Source: a bacterium 1XD42-76
GTDB lineage: Bacteria; Bacillota; Clostridia; Lachnospirales; Lachnospiraceae
Assembly: GCA_009917545.1 (NCBI GenBank)
Contig: QZDW01000005.1
Coordinates: forward strand, 120,336 to 184,335
Length of the DNA: 64,000 nt
Direction: 5' to 3'
Below the pieces are notes generated by a model. The model saw only the letters and a list, made by a program, of their open reading frames with translations. It was not told the origin of the DNA and made no database searches. A program made the translations under genes and the position numbers. This document shows, in pieces, positions 42,492 through 51,479 of the stretch. Numbering within the stretch: position 1 is the first letter of the stretch; each line of letters begins with the position of its first letter.

Positions 42492-42916
42492 TCCGTTCCC
42501 ACCTCCTCGCATTCCTCCGTAAAGTACCGAAGCCGCAGGTTCCGCTCCTTTGCCTTCTCAATCTCCACCGCCATGCCCCTCGATATCCGCCGCCCGAACA
42601 CCCAGACCTCCCGGCACCTACCCTGCAGTACCAGCCCAAAGGCGATGCCAAGGCTCCTCTGCTCCGGGTCGCACTCCTCCATGAACTGCGGGAAATATAA
42701 ATGTGGGGCAAGGGGGATACAATTCTGCGCCACCGCGAACCGGCAGTATTCCCGCGCCCGCCTTGCGTTCCCCTCCATATCCCCGGCATAAGGCGAGCAG
42801 ATGAAAACCAACGCCCGGTATGCCTTTCTCCGTTCCTCCCGGATCACGTTCGAGAGGGCATCGCAGGCGGTCGGGTCATGATACCCCTCCGCATTCCGTT
42901 TCATAGCCATATCCAT
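42488..42916 (-). CDS. DUF4406/DUF7768-like nucleotide-handling protein
   Basis: 142 residues. RALVFICSPYAGDMEGNARRA and PLAPHLYFPQFM with REVWVFGRRISRGMAVEIEKA fit the DUF4406/DUF7768 family, related to nucleoside 2-deoxyribosyltransferases. In phages it may adjust nucleotide pools or make modified nucleotides. Start at 42916 or 42910. Overlaps the primase start by four bases. Confidence 0.7.
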   Translation of the reverse strand: MDMAMKRNAEGYHDPTACDALSNVIREERRKAYRALVFICSPYAGDMEGNARRAREYCRFAVAQNCIPLAPHLYFPQFMEECDPEQRSLGIAFGLVLQGRCREVWVFGRRISRGMAVEIEKAKERNLRLRYFTEECEEVGTE

Positions 42917-42989
42917 TTTCCTCCCTCATGCCGCCTGGCCAGCATCGCATCCCGATACCCGGCTCCCCGGCATTTCGCCTTTTTTCTTC

Positions 42990-44909
42990 CTACCATTCGT
43001 CCATCTCCCCATAATTCACGCCTGCTGCCACCTCGGCCACCAGCGGCACATCAAACTCCGCAAAGGGCTGTTTTTCCATCAAGCCTTTAATCAGCCGCCC
43101 GGCTTCCTCCACCCTTTCCTCCGGCACATAGAATACCAGGCTATCATGCACCGTAAGCACCGGCTGAATCCACGGGTACTCCGGCAGCACCGCCACGATC
43201 CGCCCCATGGCCAGCTTGATGATATCCGCCGCCGTCCCCTGGATCGGCGTATTCATGGCGCACCGCTCCGCAAAGCTCTTTTTGCCCCAGTCCTCGGATA
43301 CGATACCCGGCAAGTACCTCCTGCGCCCCAGCCAGGTCTCGCTGTACCTGCGGGCGGCGGCCTGCCTCTTTGTAGCCTCCTGCCAATGGGAAAGCTGCGG
43401 ATACCCGGCCTTTAAGTTCGCTATGATATTTTCACAGTCACTAAGCGGCGTATCCAGCCCCGCCTTGAATTTCAACGTCTTCTGCAGCCCACGGGGGAAC
43501 AGCCCATAGAACACGCCGAAGTTACAGTTCTTCGCTATGGTTCTTCGCTCCTTGTAGTCCACCCCGTTCTTATCCGCCGCCTGCTCCACCGGGATATGAT
43601 AGATGACCGAAGTGGTCTGCGTATGGATATCCCCGCCGCCCCGGTACGTTTCCAACATCTTTTCATCCCGACAGTAGAACGCCCCGACCCGGAGTTCCAC
43701 CTGGGAATAGTCCAGCTCCATCACTGCACACCCAGGGGGTGCAACGAACAGCCGCCGGATGCCCACCGGGTCGCTGCCCTTCCGGGGCATGTTCTGCAGG
43801 TTCGGGTTCCTGGCGGAGAACCGCCCCGTCTCCGTCCCCAGCGGCATCAGATCCGGGTGGATGCGCCCCGTTGCCTGATTCACATGGCGCAGATACCCGT
43901 CCAGATAAGTGCTCCGTATCTTCCCAATCCGCCGGTATTCCTGCACCATCTCAAAGAGCCGTGTAAGCTCCGGGCGGTTCTCCCGGCACCAGTCCGCCAG
44001 CAGGATCATGGCCTCGTCATCCGCCGCCTCCTGGTATTTCGCCGTGGTCTTAAGTACCGGCAGCCCAAGGTCTTTGTAAAGATAATTCTTAAACGCTGAG
44101 GTAGAGGCATTCGCCCCGATATTCACGTCCCCGATCAGGAACGCAATCTCCTCCCGGATTTCTGCGATCCGCCCATCAGCCTCCTGCTGCCTTGCCTCCA
44201 TGGCCGCCTGATCCAACACCAGCCCGTTATAACGCATGATCCCGCAAAATACGGCGGTGGGGCTCTCCACCTGCTCCACCAGATACCGGTGCTTCGGCAG
44301 ATACCGGTCAAACCAGTCATTGAACAGATGATAGAGCCGCAGGGCATAGTCGCTGTCGGCGCAGGCATAGCGCACCGTCTCCCCATCCTGCGGGGACAGC
44401 TCGTCAAAAAAACTTCCATCTGTCACTGTAGCAAAATCCGGCAGCTCCACCCCGAACAGCAGCGGCACAAGGGTCTTCAAGCCGCTGTCCGACAAGCCCC
44501 GGAAAGCCGTGCCGCTCTTTAGGGTAAGCTGCGCCGCCGCGATGGTATCATAGACCGGAGCCTGCACTACCACGCCCAGCGCATACAGAAACATGGACTC
44601 AAAAGAAAGGTTATGTGCAATCTTGATAACCTCCATATTCCCGAACAGAGCCGCCTGCAGGTATTCCATGACCGCCTCCGGTTTACGGATGTTCCGCCCC
44701 GCCCGGTGCCGGAAAGGCACATAGATGCCGCTCCCCTCCGATACGGAAAAGCTCATCCCCGTGATCTCCGCCTTATGCGCATCCAAGGCCGCCCGCTCCT
44801 CCGCCCGGTACTTCTCCAACGGCGAGGTTTCAAAATCAAAGGCCACAATCTCCGCCCCCGCCAGATATTCCTTTATCTTCCCAAGTGCCGTCACACACTC
44901 ATATCCCAT
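42990..44909 (-). CDS. Family A DNA polymerase with 3'-5' exonuclease
   Basis: 639 residues. Exonuclease motif FDFETSPLEKYR near residue 24. Polymerase motif A VMELDYSQVELRVGAF, motif B RRTIAKNCNFGVFYG and motif C TVHDSLVFYVPEE are all present with their catalytic Asp residues. Replicative polymerase of the phage. A start at 44909 follows GGTTAGGAGGATTTT. Confidence 0.95.
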   Translation of the reverse strand: MGYECVTALGKIKEYLAGAEIVAFDFETSPLEKYRAEERAALDAHKAEITGMSFSVSEGSGIYVPFRHRAGRNIRKPEAVMEYLQAALFGNMEVIKIAHNLSFESMFLYALGVVVQAPVYDTIAAAQLTLKSGTAFRGLSDSGLKTLVPLLFGVELPDFATVTDGSFFDELSPQDGETVRYACADSDYALRLYHLFNDWFDRYLPKHRYLVEQVESPTAVFCGIMRYNGLVLDQAAMEARQQEADGRIAEIREEIAFLIGDVNIGANASTSAFKNYLYKDLGLPVLKTTAKYQEAADDEAMILLADWCRENRPELTRLFEMVQEYRRIGKIRSTYLDGYLRHVNQATGRIHPDLMPLGTETGRFSARNPNLQNMPRKGSDPVGIRRLFVAPPGCAVMELDYSQVELRVGAFYCRDEKMLETYRGGGDIHTQTTSVIYHIPVEQAADKNGVDYKERRTIAKNCNFGVFYGLFPRGLQKTLKFKAGLDTPLSDCENIIANLKAGYPQLSHWQEATKRQAAARRYSETWLGRRRYLPGIVSEDWGKKSFAERCAMNTPIQGTAADIIKLAMGRIVAVLPEYPWIQPVLTVHDSLVFYVPEERVEEAGRLIKGLMEKQPFAEFDVPLVAEVAAGVNYGEMDEW

Positions 44910-45045
44910 AAAATCCTCCTAACCGTCCATGGGCGGGGCAGGCGGGTATATTCCCGCCCCGCATGGACTTTCTATTTCTAAAAATGTCTTATCCGCATAC
45001 AGGTATCCCTGCTGCCATACAAATCACCTGCCACCATTCCGGTCA

Positions 45046-45807
45046 CTACAGCGGCGGGATAACCTCCCCGGTCTCCGGGTCTACAAAAGGCACGTCCGGC
45101 TCTGCGGCCTCCTCCATATCGAAGCCCACCGTCCGGCTGTACCCCTTCACCTGCTCGGACAGCTTCGTGATTAAAATCTGCTCCTCCGATGTGAGCGGAC
45201 GGTCAAGGGAAAACTGCGCCTGGGAATAGGCAATGCCGCTGCTGTTGGTGGCCTTTTTCAGCGAGAACCGCGTCACCACCGAATTACTTTTCCGCCCTTT
45301 GGAGAGCAACCGCTTGATGTACCGGGAGAACTCCTTCATGGAGCCGGTGGGCAGGGAGAGGATCAGCGGGAACAATTCGCCCTCCCGCAACAGGAACACC
45401 CTGCGCCGGTTCTTACACGCCTTGCTGTTGTTCTCCCCGGAGCCGAACTGGTTCAGCGGGCAGTTCGCGCATACGCCGCCCGGCTCGCCCTCCCCCATGA
45501 CCCCGTCAAAGCTGCCGCAGTCCGGCGGGTTACTCCCACCGGTATACTTCGTGGCATAATACTGCTGCAAGGGATGGTGGTATAAGATCACCGCCGAGAA
45601 CTCCTTCACGCCCTCTGGCTCGTCCGCCTCATCGCCGGGCAGCTCGAACATGGTAGTTCCGCCCGCCGGGATCTTCACTCGGTCGAAACCGCCCTCCAAA
45701 CCTTCCAGCTCCTCCGCCATGGTCTGATCCATGTTGAAATCCGCCAGGGCAAGGAACCCCGGACGCATCACTGCTACTTCTTCCTTTGCTGCATTCTTCT
45801 TAGCCAT
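45046..45807 (-). CDS. Phage replication-block protein with Cys motif
   Basis: 253 residues. A Cys cluster PDCGSFDG...GGVCANCPLNQFG...KACKNRRR (about 96-133) may bind zinc or an iron-sulfur cluster. The context (between polymerase and Gp157-like/SNF2 genes) suggests a single-strand binding or recombination mediator protein; I do not recognise a named family. The C-terminus is acidic (AEPDVPFVDPETGEVIPPL), as in single-strand DNA binding proteins. Confidence 0.55.
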   Translation of the reverse strand: MAKKNAAKEEVAVMRPGFLALADFNMDQTMAEELEGLEGGFDRVKIPAGGTTMFELPGDEADEPEGVKEFSAVILYHHPLQQYYATKYTGGSNPPDCGSFDGVMGEGEPGGVCANCPLNQFGSGENNSKACKNRRRVFLLREGELFPLILSLPTGSMKEFSRYIKRLLSKGRKSNSVVTRFSLKKATNSSGIAYSQAQFSLDRPLTSEEQILITKLSEQVKGYSRTVGFDMEEAAEPDVPFVDPETGEVIPPL

Positions 45808-45830
45808 TCTACAAATCCTCCTATGATTTT

Positions 45831-46247
45831 TTATTTCGCCGCTTTCCGCAGGCTCACGCTAGTCTTCTCAAACACCTTCACTAACCCGTCCAGCCATTCC
45901 GGCAGCACGTCCCCATTCTCCTCGATCTGCTCCTTCACAAAGGCGGAAAGGCTGTTGGCGTTCACTGTCTCATACACAAGGTCGCCAAAGCCCTCGCCCC
46001 GCAGGGCGGCGAATAATTCCTCCTTGCGTCCCGCCATAGCAGAAGCTCGGGTCTTGCTGGTCAGGCAGAACATCATCCCCGCACGGGTAAAGTTCTGCGT
46101 CTCCGTTTCCGCCATCAGCTCCGACAGCCGGAAATCCGTCTCGTCAATCTCCCCATTGATCTCCTTTAACCGCTTCTCCATCTCCGCCTTCTCGTCCCGA
46201 AGCCCCCGGAGCCGGTCGGCCATCTCAAACATTTTTTCAGAATCCAT
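45831..46247 (-). CDS. Gp157-like siphovirus protein
   Basis: 138 residues from the ATG at 46247 (GAGAGGAGGATGT upstream). N-terminal coiled coil (residues 5-45: RLRGLRDEKAEMEKRLKEI), followed by a small globular part (RKEELFAALRGEGFGDLVYE). The Gp157 family occurs with SNF2 helicases in Gram-positive phages and has been linked to phage resistance; exact role is unknown. Confidence 0.7.
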   Translation of the reverse strand: MDSEKMFEMADRLRGLRDEKAEMEKRLKEINGEIDETDFRLSELMAETETQNFTRAGMMFCLTSKTRASAMAGRKEELFAALRGEGFGDLVYETVNANSLSAFVKEQIEENGDVLPEWLDGLVKVFEKTSVSLRKAAK

Positions 46248-46258
46248 ACATCCTCCTC

Positions 46259-47746
46259 TCATGCAAACGGGTTCCGCCCGCTGCGGTAATCGTCCACCAG
46301 CGTCCGGGCAAGATCAGCCTTATCGCCCAGAGCCGCCAGCACCTTCTCATCCACCGTCCCCCGCGCCACCAGGTACAGGTAGGTGCAGGGCATCCGCTGG
46401 CCGACCCGGTGTATCCGGGCCTTCGCCTGCTCAAAATTGCTCATGGAATAGTCCAGCGAATAGAACACCATGGTGGAGGCCGCCGTCAGTGTGATGCCAA
46501 GCCCCGCCGTGGCGATCTGCCCCACAAAAACCATCACCTCCGGCTCATTCTGGAACGCCGCCACCTGCGCCTCCCGGTCTCTCACGTCCCCGGCAATACA
46601 GGAATACCACAGCTTCCGGTTTTCCAACAGCCTGCATATGGCTTTGATCTCCGGGACGAACCGGGCAATGATGACCAGCTTCTTCCCCTCCGCCATAATG
46701 CCGTCCAAAATGTCCTCCAAAGCCGACAGCTTCGCGCAGCTCACCTGCTCCACGGCAGAAGTCTCGTCATTCCCGATGAACCCGCCCGTAAGCTGGGACA
46801 GCCGTAGGAGCCTCGTAAGGATGTTCGTTGCCGTCACCTCTCCGCCGGATAATTCCGCATAACTTTCCTTTACCAGCCCCCTGTAGATCTGCAGGGCTGG
46901 CGGTTCCAGCTCCACCTGCCGCAGGATATCCGTCATCTCCGGCAGGTCAAGGCATTCCGCCTTGGTCGCCCGGAACGCGATGCTGTGCATCCGCTCCATC
47001 AATTCCGCCTCCATGGACTTCTTTAATACCGGCGTATGGTTCCCATACCCCACCATGTCGAAGTACCGCCCCCGGAACGCATAGAAGCTCTGCCCGAAAA
47101 TGGCCGGGTTCACGAACTTGTACTGGCTGAACACGTCCACCGCCTTGTTCGTGATCACCGTCCCCGTGAGCAGCAGCCGGTATCCGGCCTTCGCCCCCAG
47201 CCGGTGCAGCGCCCTGCTGGCGGAAATGTTATGGGTCTTGATCTTATGCCCCTCGTCCACAACGATCAGGTCTGGCCGCCATGCCCCCAGGTCTTTCTCC
47301 ATCCGCCAGGCGCTCTCGTAGTTCACCACCGCCACCTGCAGGGAAGCCCCGGCCATATGCCGCAGGGTATCCCGCTTCCTGCTGCCGTTCCCCGAAAGAA
47401 CCACAAGGCAGTAAGGGAAATCTGCAAACTTCTGGAACTCATCCTCCCATACCCCGAGGATTGATAACGGAGCCACCACCAGTACCCGCCGGATGCGCCC
47501 GGCGTTAGATAATGCCCCGGTGATCCCAATCGTGGTAAGGGTCTTCCCGGTTCCCATTTCCATCAAGAGCGCACATCCGGCACCTGGCTGGCGGGGCGGC
47601 GCATCCCTGCTGCCAGACTCTTTTCCCGCTCCTGGCAGGATGCCGAACAGCCCACAGGCGAAGCGGAACGCCTCCATCTGATGATGGTATGGCACAGCCT
47701 TGATCGGCATGGGAAACTCCGCCCCATGCTCCTTACGCCCCGCCAT
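46259..47746 (-). CDS. SNF2-type DEAD/H helicase
   Basis: 495 residues. Walker A LLMEMGTGKTLTTIG (about 60-74), motif II LIVVDEGHKIK (about 160-170), motif III LLLTGTVITN, and C-terminal motifs V-VI (ATAGLGITLTAAS; AKARIHRVGQRM). Typical phage SNF2-like translocase used in replication or recombination. CGGAGGTGGGAAGCC precedes the ATG. Confidence 0.93.
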   Translation of the reverse strand: MAGRKEHGAEFPMPIKAVPYHHQMEAFRFACGLFGILPGAGKESGSRDAPPRQPGAGCALLMEMGTGKTLTTIGITGALSNAGRIRRVLVVAPLSILGVWEDEFQKFADFPYCLVVLSGNGSRKRDTLRHMAGASLQVAVVNYESAWRMEKDLGAWRPDLIVVDEGHKIKTHNISASRALHRLGAKAGYRLLLTGTVITNKAVDVFSQYKFVNPAIFGQSFYAFRGRYFDMVGYGNHTPVLKKSMEAELMERMHSIAFRATKAECLDLPEMTDILRQVELEPPALQIYRGLVKESYAELSGGEVTATNILTRLLRLSQLTGGFIGNDETSAVEQVSCAKLSALEDILDGIMAEGKKLVIIARFVPEIKAICRLLENRKLWYSCIAGDVRDREAQVAAFQNEPEVMVFVGQIATAGLGITLTAASTMVFYSLDYSMSNFEQAKARIHRVGQRMPCTYLYLVARGTVDEKVLAALGDKADLARTLVDDYRSGRNPFA

Positions 47747-47954
47747 GGCTTCCCACCTCCGGCACTTCCTGCAGGGACAGAGCCTGCACGCTGTCTCCGG
47801 GTACGATGATCGTCACCCGGCGCACCTCGCCCAGCAGGCAGCGCAGAACCCGCTCCCGCAAGGCCACCTTCCTGCAGTGGACAATGCCGCCGGAACCCGG
47901 CACCGGAAGGAACGCCGCCCCTCTGGCCACGCTGATCTTCAAGTTATGTTTCAT
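47733..47954 (-). CDS. Small conserved phage protein of unknown function
   Basis: 73 residues from the ATG at 47954 (AAAGAGGTGGAAGGCAT upstream). Landmarks MKHNLKISV, VHCRKVALRERVLRCLLGE, RRVTIIVPGDSVQAL. Small proteins of this pattern sit before SNF2 genes in Lachnospiraceae phages. It overlaps the helicase gene by 14 bases. Confidence 0.55.
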   Translation of the reverse strand: MKHNLKISVARGAAFLPVPGSGGIVHCRKVALRERVLRCLLGEVRRVTIIVPGDSVQALSLQEVPEVGSHGGA

Positions 47955-48032
47955 ATGCCTTCCACCTCTTTCCGAGAGCCATTTATTTAGTGCCCTCACT
48001 ATATAGCCACGGGAAAGGCAAAACCGAACCCC

Positions 48033-48425
48033 CTAACTTAAAACTTTTTTCAATTTCCCATAAATTTTTTTCAGACGTTTTCGGACAGCCGCCTCGCTCA
48101 CGCCCTCTACACGGGCAATATCCGCAACCCGCATCCCCTTAAAATAAACTTTTAACAGCAGTTCCTTCTGGGAAGCAGAAAGCATGTCCAGAGCCTTCAT
48201 AAGCCGCTCCGTATCCACCCGCCCCATGGCCTCGCGCAGCGTATCCGCCCCCGCCCGGAACGTCTCCCCCTCAAAATCCATCCCGTCCAACGACATATGG
48301 CGGCGGGTCTCCCTCCGGTCATTATTTTTCTCCTGCCGGTCAAACTCCAACAGCACCTCCCCCAAGGCATCCTCCACCTCGATCTTTAAAACCTCTCCCG
48401 TAACAAACTCATACTTGATCTCCAT
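48033..48425 (-). CDS. Sigma-70 region 4-like regulator
   Basis: 130 residues from the ATG at 48425 (GGAAAGGAGAACGGCAGAG upstream). The C-terminal HTH (SQKELLLKVYFKGMRVADIA, SEAAVRKRLKKIYGKLKK) matches sigma region 4 and Tn916 Orf7-like proteins. No region 2 is present, so it may need a partner or act as an activator. It is preceded by a strong terminator, so it starts a new transcript that covers the replication genes. Confidence 0.8.
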   Translation of the reverse strand: MEIKYEFVTGEVLKIEVEDALGEVLLEFDRQEKNNDRRETRRHMSLDGMDFEGETFRAGADTLREAMGRVDTERLMKALDMLSASQKELLLKVYFKGMRVADIARVEGVSEAAVRKRLKKIYGKLKKVLS

Positions 48426-48480
48426 CTCTGCCGTTCTCCTTTCCGGAGCCCGGCAGGCGGCATCCCCAGCCGCCGGAGAC

Positions 48481-48529
48481 AAAAAAAGGAGCCTGACAAG
48501 CAGCACAAAAAGTGCCGCCTGCCAGGCTC
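48481..48529 (-). terminator. Strong rho-independent terminator
   Basis: Minus strand GAGCCTG...CAGGCTC with an inner GGCAC/GTGC-type stem, followed by seven T. It separates the DUF3825/zinc-ribbon transcript from the sigma-like gene at 48425. Confidence 0.8.
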
Positions 48530-48559
48530 AATGTCGTCTCCACCATTTTTCGGGTGGTA

Positions 48560-48703
48560 TCATGGAGGCTCGACCAATAATTCCAGGAATGAAATCTCCC
48601 CTCCGTGCATCATGCTCAAACAAACGAGTGACCCTTGTCCCGGTTTAGCCATACGTTTCCCTTTTCCGTATACATCCCTTACGGAATTGCCGTTATGCCG
48701 CAT
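48560..48703 (-). CDS. Possible short peptide gene
   Basis: 47 codons starting MRHNGNSVRDVYGKGKRM and ending MMHGGEISFLELLVEPP, in the space between the zinc-ribbon gene and the terminator at 48481. No strong ribosome binding site and no recognised family. Its sense direction and the downstream terminator are the only support. Confidence 0.3.
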   Translation of the reverse strand: MRHNGNSVRDVYGKGKRMAKPGQGSLVCLSMMHGGEISFLELLVEPP

Positions 48704-48761
48704 GACGCCCCGGTCAGCCCCCGGCCTTTCACAGCTCGGAGCGGGTCTAATTTTTCCGTAT

Positions 48762-48977
48762 TCAATTTTCCTGCGTTTCAGCCCGCGCCACCCCGACCTT
48801 CGCACCGCAGTGCCCGCACTTTATGATAAAATCGGGATACCGGCCCTCCATCGGGGTCACGAGCTGGGTCTGGGTACTTACAGCCGCGTCCATGATCCTG
48901 TGCCCGCATACCGGGCAGCACACATGACGCATCTCCTCCGTCATCTCATGGCCATGCCCCTCCTTCTTCCTGCGCAT
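48762..48977 (-). CDS. Small zinc-ribbon protein, Com-like layout
   Basis: 71 residues. Two Cys pairs: CCPVCGHRIMDAA and FIIKCGHCGAKVGV, about 30 residues apart. The spacing and the short hydrophobic stretches recall Com, the zinc-finger translational activator of mom in phage Mu; the similarity is by pattern only. AAAGGGGCGTATATGAA precedes the ATG. Confidence 0.55.
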   Translation of the reverse strand: MRRKKEGHGHEMTEEMRHVCCPVCGHRIMDAAVSTQTQLVTPMEGRYPDFIIKCGHCGAKVGVARAETQEN

Positions 48978-49047
48978 TTCATATACGCCCCTTTCTGTAG
49001 CCGCCGCTGTCCGGCGCGGGAGTATATGGCCTGCTATGAAACTTCTC

Positions 49048-49860
49048 CTACATCACGAGCCCCGTAAGCCACGGGGCGACCGGCCTCGCCAAAAGGCGGG
49101 CATTCAGGTACGCCATCTCCAACGTAAGGCAGGTATTGCCTAAATAATACCCGTCCATAATGGTGAGGGTCATAGCAAGGTCGGGCCTCTCCATATCCGT
49201 CAGACAGACCGGCAGAAGATACTGCACCCTCCCCTGGTAGCCCTGCGGCACCACAATGCCGGGCTCCACCACAGCCCTCCGCCGCGCCAGCTCTACTGCC
49301 GTTTCCAATAGCAGGGGCAGGTTATGCGCCTCGCGGATCGCTGCTGGCAGACGGGAGACGTTCTCCGCATCGCCCAGGATGTGGTCTATGTTTACCCGTA
49401 TCGGCCACTCCGGGTTGTAGTTGACGCCATACTGCGCCATATGATAGCTTGGTCTCTCCGGGAGCGGGGAGACATATTTCAGCCACGGCGACATCTCATC
49501 CGCAAAGCCCCGGAAATACCACCCCCGCATACTCGCGGGCTTCTTGTTCCGGTCAAAGCAGGCGTACACCGCCTTGTACCTCCCCGTATACAGCCCCGTA
49601 TGGAAGCAGCAGAACTCATTCTCCACATGGAAATGCCGCGCCGCCTCCGCCGGGTCTCCCTCACTGTTAAAGTCAATCGCCTGCTTCTTAAAAATAGAAT
49701 GTATGTACCGCTCCAGGATTGGCGTATCCAGATTTTTTGTAGCATACACCGGCTCCCTGAACCGCCACGGCTCCGGAAGCGCCATCTCCGCCAGGCAGTC
49801 CAGCTGCCAGTACCACCCCGGCACATAGGCAAAATCGAATAGGTCGCATTGCAGCTTCAT
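49048..49860 (-). CDS. DUF3825 protein
   Basis: 270 residues from the ATG at 49860 (GGAGGAGCCTGCT upstream). FDFAYVPGWYWQLDCLAEMA, then FHTGLYTGRYKAVYACFD, then MRGWYFRGFAD and a C-terminal YLLPVCLTDMERPDLAMTL with LEMAYLNARLLARPVAPWL are characteristic of DUF3825, a domain found in phages and in some RNA-related conflict contexts. Biochemical role unknown. Confidence 0.75.
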   Translation of the reverse strand: MKLQCDLFDFAYVPGWYWQLDCLAEMALPEPWRFREPVYATKNLDTPILERYIHSIFKKQAIDFNSEGDPAEAARHFHVENEFCCFHTGLYTGRYKAVYACFDRNKKPASMRGWYFRGFADEMSPWLKYVSPLPERPSYHMAQYGVNYNPEWPIRVNIDHILGDAENVSRLPAAIREAHNLPLLLETAVELARRRAVVEPGIVVPQGYQGRVQYLLPVCLTDMERPDLAMTLTIMDGYYLGNTCLTLEMAYLNARLLARPVAPWLTGLVM

Positions 49861-50099
49861 AGCAGGCTCCTCCATCTCGTCTGGATCGCCTGCAGCATCC
49901 GCATCTGCACCATGGACTTCCAGTCCTCCCTCGTTTCGTGGTGGATACATCCGTCCAGCCCCGCCTCCGCATAGACCAGGAGCGAATCATGGAACGGCTC
50001 ATAGATGCGCAGCAGCTCATCCTGCGCCTCCCGCTCCCCGCTAACCGCCCGGCGGATCAGCCCCACTGTTAATTGCATTGTCTGTTGGTTTTTCTCCAT
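49857..50099 (-). CDS. Tn916 Orf8-like HTH_16 regulator
   Basis: 80 residues (MQLTVGLIRRAVSGEREAQDE ... IHHETREDWKSMVQMRMLQA). Fits the short helix-turn-helix family of conjugative transposons (Tn916 Orf8), which resembles sigma region 2. Overlaps the sigma-like gene by 59 bases, as orf7 and orf8 do in such elements, so the two may form a split sigma factor. Confidence 0.75.
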   Translation of the reverse strand: MEKNQQTMQLTVGLIRRAVSGEREAQDELLRIYEPFHDSLLVYAEAGLDGCIHHETREDWKSMVQMRMLQAIQTRWRSLL

Positions 50100-50496
50100 A
50101 ATAGTCCCTTACCGCCCGGAACGCCCGCTGCCGCAGGTTGTATACCGTCCGGACGCTTACCTCCATCTTTTCCGCTATCTCCCCGTCCGTAAGGCCGTGC
50201 CAGAAGCCCAGGAGCAGGACTTCCCTCTGCCGCTCTTTCAAGGATAACAGCGCATAGTATAAAGTCTCGTTTTCCACCATGCAGGCATACCCGTCCACCT
50301 CCAACGTGAAGGCATGGGAAGGGTAGGCATCCTCATGGCCCAATAATCCAAGCAGATAGTCTACCGGTTCATGGGAAACATATTTGCCCCGGCGTTCATT
50401 CTTACGCACCAAATCTTTAATATAATTCCTCGACACCTCTTTGCAGTAGGAATCGAACATGGCTATAAGCCGGTCATCATAAGAAGGAGATGGCAT
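50041..50496 (-). CDS. Sigma-70 family regulator (Tn916 Orf7-like)
   Basis: 151 residues. Region 4 HTH: SLKERQREVLLLGFWHGLTD, then EKMEVSVRTVYNLRQRAFRAV. The N-terminal part (FDSYCKEVSRNYIKDLVRKNER) is helical. AAAGGAGGGGACTGCC precedes the ATG. First gene of the prophage-side transcript; it probably drives the early operon with the Orf8-like partner. Confidence 0.82.
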   Translation of the reverse strand: MPSPSYDDRLIAMFDSYCKEVSRNYIKDLVRKNERRGKYVSHEPVDYLLGLLGHEDAYPSHAFTLEVDGYACMVENETLYYALLSLKERQREVLLLGFWHGLTDGEIAEKMEVSVRTVYNLRQRAFRAVRDYYGEKPTDNAINSGADPPGG

Positions 50497-50650
50497 GGCA
50501 GTCCCCTCCTTTATTCAGATTTGATCGTGGCTGGTTCTCACCTCCTCGCTTATACCAGAACGTTTTCCGCCATGCCAAACCGGAAAGTTTTTGAGAAGAA
50601 AGTTAAAAATTTTCAATTTTCTTCATCGACAGTTTTCGACAATGCAACTT

Positions 50651-50690
50651 AAAAAGGCCAATCCACACATGGCAGACTGGCCAATTTTGT
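50651..50690. terminator. Terminator at the prophage/cargo boundary
   Basis: GGCCA (50656-50660) and TGGCC (50678-50682), with AAAAA before and AATTTT after. It can end the flavoenzyme operon transcript on the minus strand. The flanking 50500-50722 is AT-rich non-coding DNA, with no clear att repeat. Confidence 0.55.
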
Positions 50691-50722
50691 CAATTTATAG
50701 TAAACGAACTTTAAAAACTTTA

Positions 50723-50926
50723 CTATGACACATTACACTGCTTGTCATTGCTACGGTACTCTCCACGCAAAGTGAGAATAGTTATGGCGTTTACTATAAA
50801 ACTCCGATAATTTTTTACAATCATCATACAATCATTTTTGATATAGAAAGATATTTCATCATTAACTGCAATACCTAATCCATGTCCAATCCACACACTC
50901 AGCAAGCTCGCTCCAATGACTCCCAT
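50723..50926 (-). CDS. Possible small hydrophobic protein
   Basis: 67 codons from MGVIGASLLSVWIGHGLGIA to GEYRSNDKQCNVS. The N-terminal 20 residues could span the membrane. No good ribosome site and no recognised family. It may be a remnant at the edge between prophage and cargo. Confidence 0.3.
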   Translation of the reverse strand: MGVIGASLLSVWIGHGLGIAVNDEISFYIKNDCMMIVKNYRSFIVNAITILTLRGEYRSNDKQCNVS

Positions 50927-50955
50927 ATACAAAATAAATATCCCACCAACCTCCT

Positions 50956-51453
50956 TTACTTTGCCGGACGCACTTGGGAATACCCATTCCATGCAAACAG
51001 GGCTTCCTCCACCTCATTGCCATAAACCTGTTCTACATCACAAATATACAGGTAATGGTCACCAACCTCATGATATTCTTTCATGCTGCATACAATTGCC
51101 ACACGGCTATGGACAGGAATCTTAATGTCACTGCCCTCTACTTCTGTAAGTTCAATACCAAATTGGGCAACTTTATCCGTATCGCGGCCTGTAGTACTTC
51201 CACAGCCCATCACTGCTTCGGCTATTTCTGTACCGGGAATTGTAAGGATAACTTTCTTATTATTCCGTACCATTTCTCCGCTGTAAGAAGTCTTTGCCAT
51301 AGCATACCCGATCATGTTCGGATTGAAAGAAAGATATGTCCACCAGGACACTGTAGCAAGATTCGTGGAGCCATCCGGCTTTTGTGTGCATACAAGGCTT
51401 ACCGGATTCGGAGAAGTCAGCTTTGCCGCCTGCGGTAAATTGATTTTATTCAT
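50956..51453 (-). CDS. Flavin reductase-like (FMN-binding split barrel) protein
   Basis: 165 residues from the ATG at 51453 (AAAGGAAATGCTAATT upstream). LTSPNPVSLVCTQKPDGSTN, NPNMIGYAMAKTSYSGEMVR and HYLYICDVEQVYG fit the flavin reductase-like family, which binds FMN and passes electrons to partners or reduces flavins. Last gene of the operon that starts at 57670; likely supplies reduced flavin. Confidence 0.88.
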   Translation of the reverse strand: MNKINLPQAAKLTSPNPVSLVCTQKPDGSTNLATVSWWTYLSFNPNMIGYAMAKTSYSGEMVRNNKKVILTIPGTEIAEAVMGCGSTTGRDTDKVAQFGIELTEVEGSDIKIPVHSRVAIVCSMKEYHEVGDHYLYICDVEQVYGNEVEEALFAWNGYSQVRPAK

Positions 51454-51479
51454 AATTAGCATTTCCTTTCATTGAGTTA

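Larger units (their letters stand above)
6566..50650. mobile_element. HK97-type siphoprophage (approximate limits)
   Basis: Contiguous minus-strand block with terminase, portal, ClpP-like protease, HK97 capsid, head-tail connectors, tail tube, tail chaperones, tape measure, tail tip, holin, lysin, recombinases, and a polymerase/primase/helicase module. The left limit is taken at the truncated recombinase next to the ICE terminator. The right limit is placed at the terminator near 50651-50690, beyond the last sigma-like gene, but no matching att sequence was found, so it is approximate. No CI-like repressor is visible. Confidence 0.85.

Noticed and set aside
50500..50722. Right attachment site of the prophage
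   Set aside because: No stretch matching the junction around 6560-6590 was found by eye, so the end could not be fixed.
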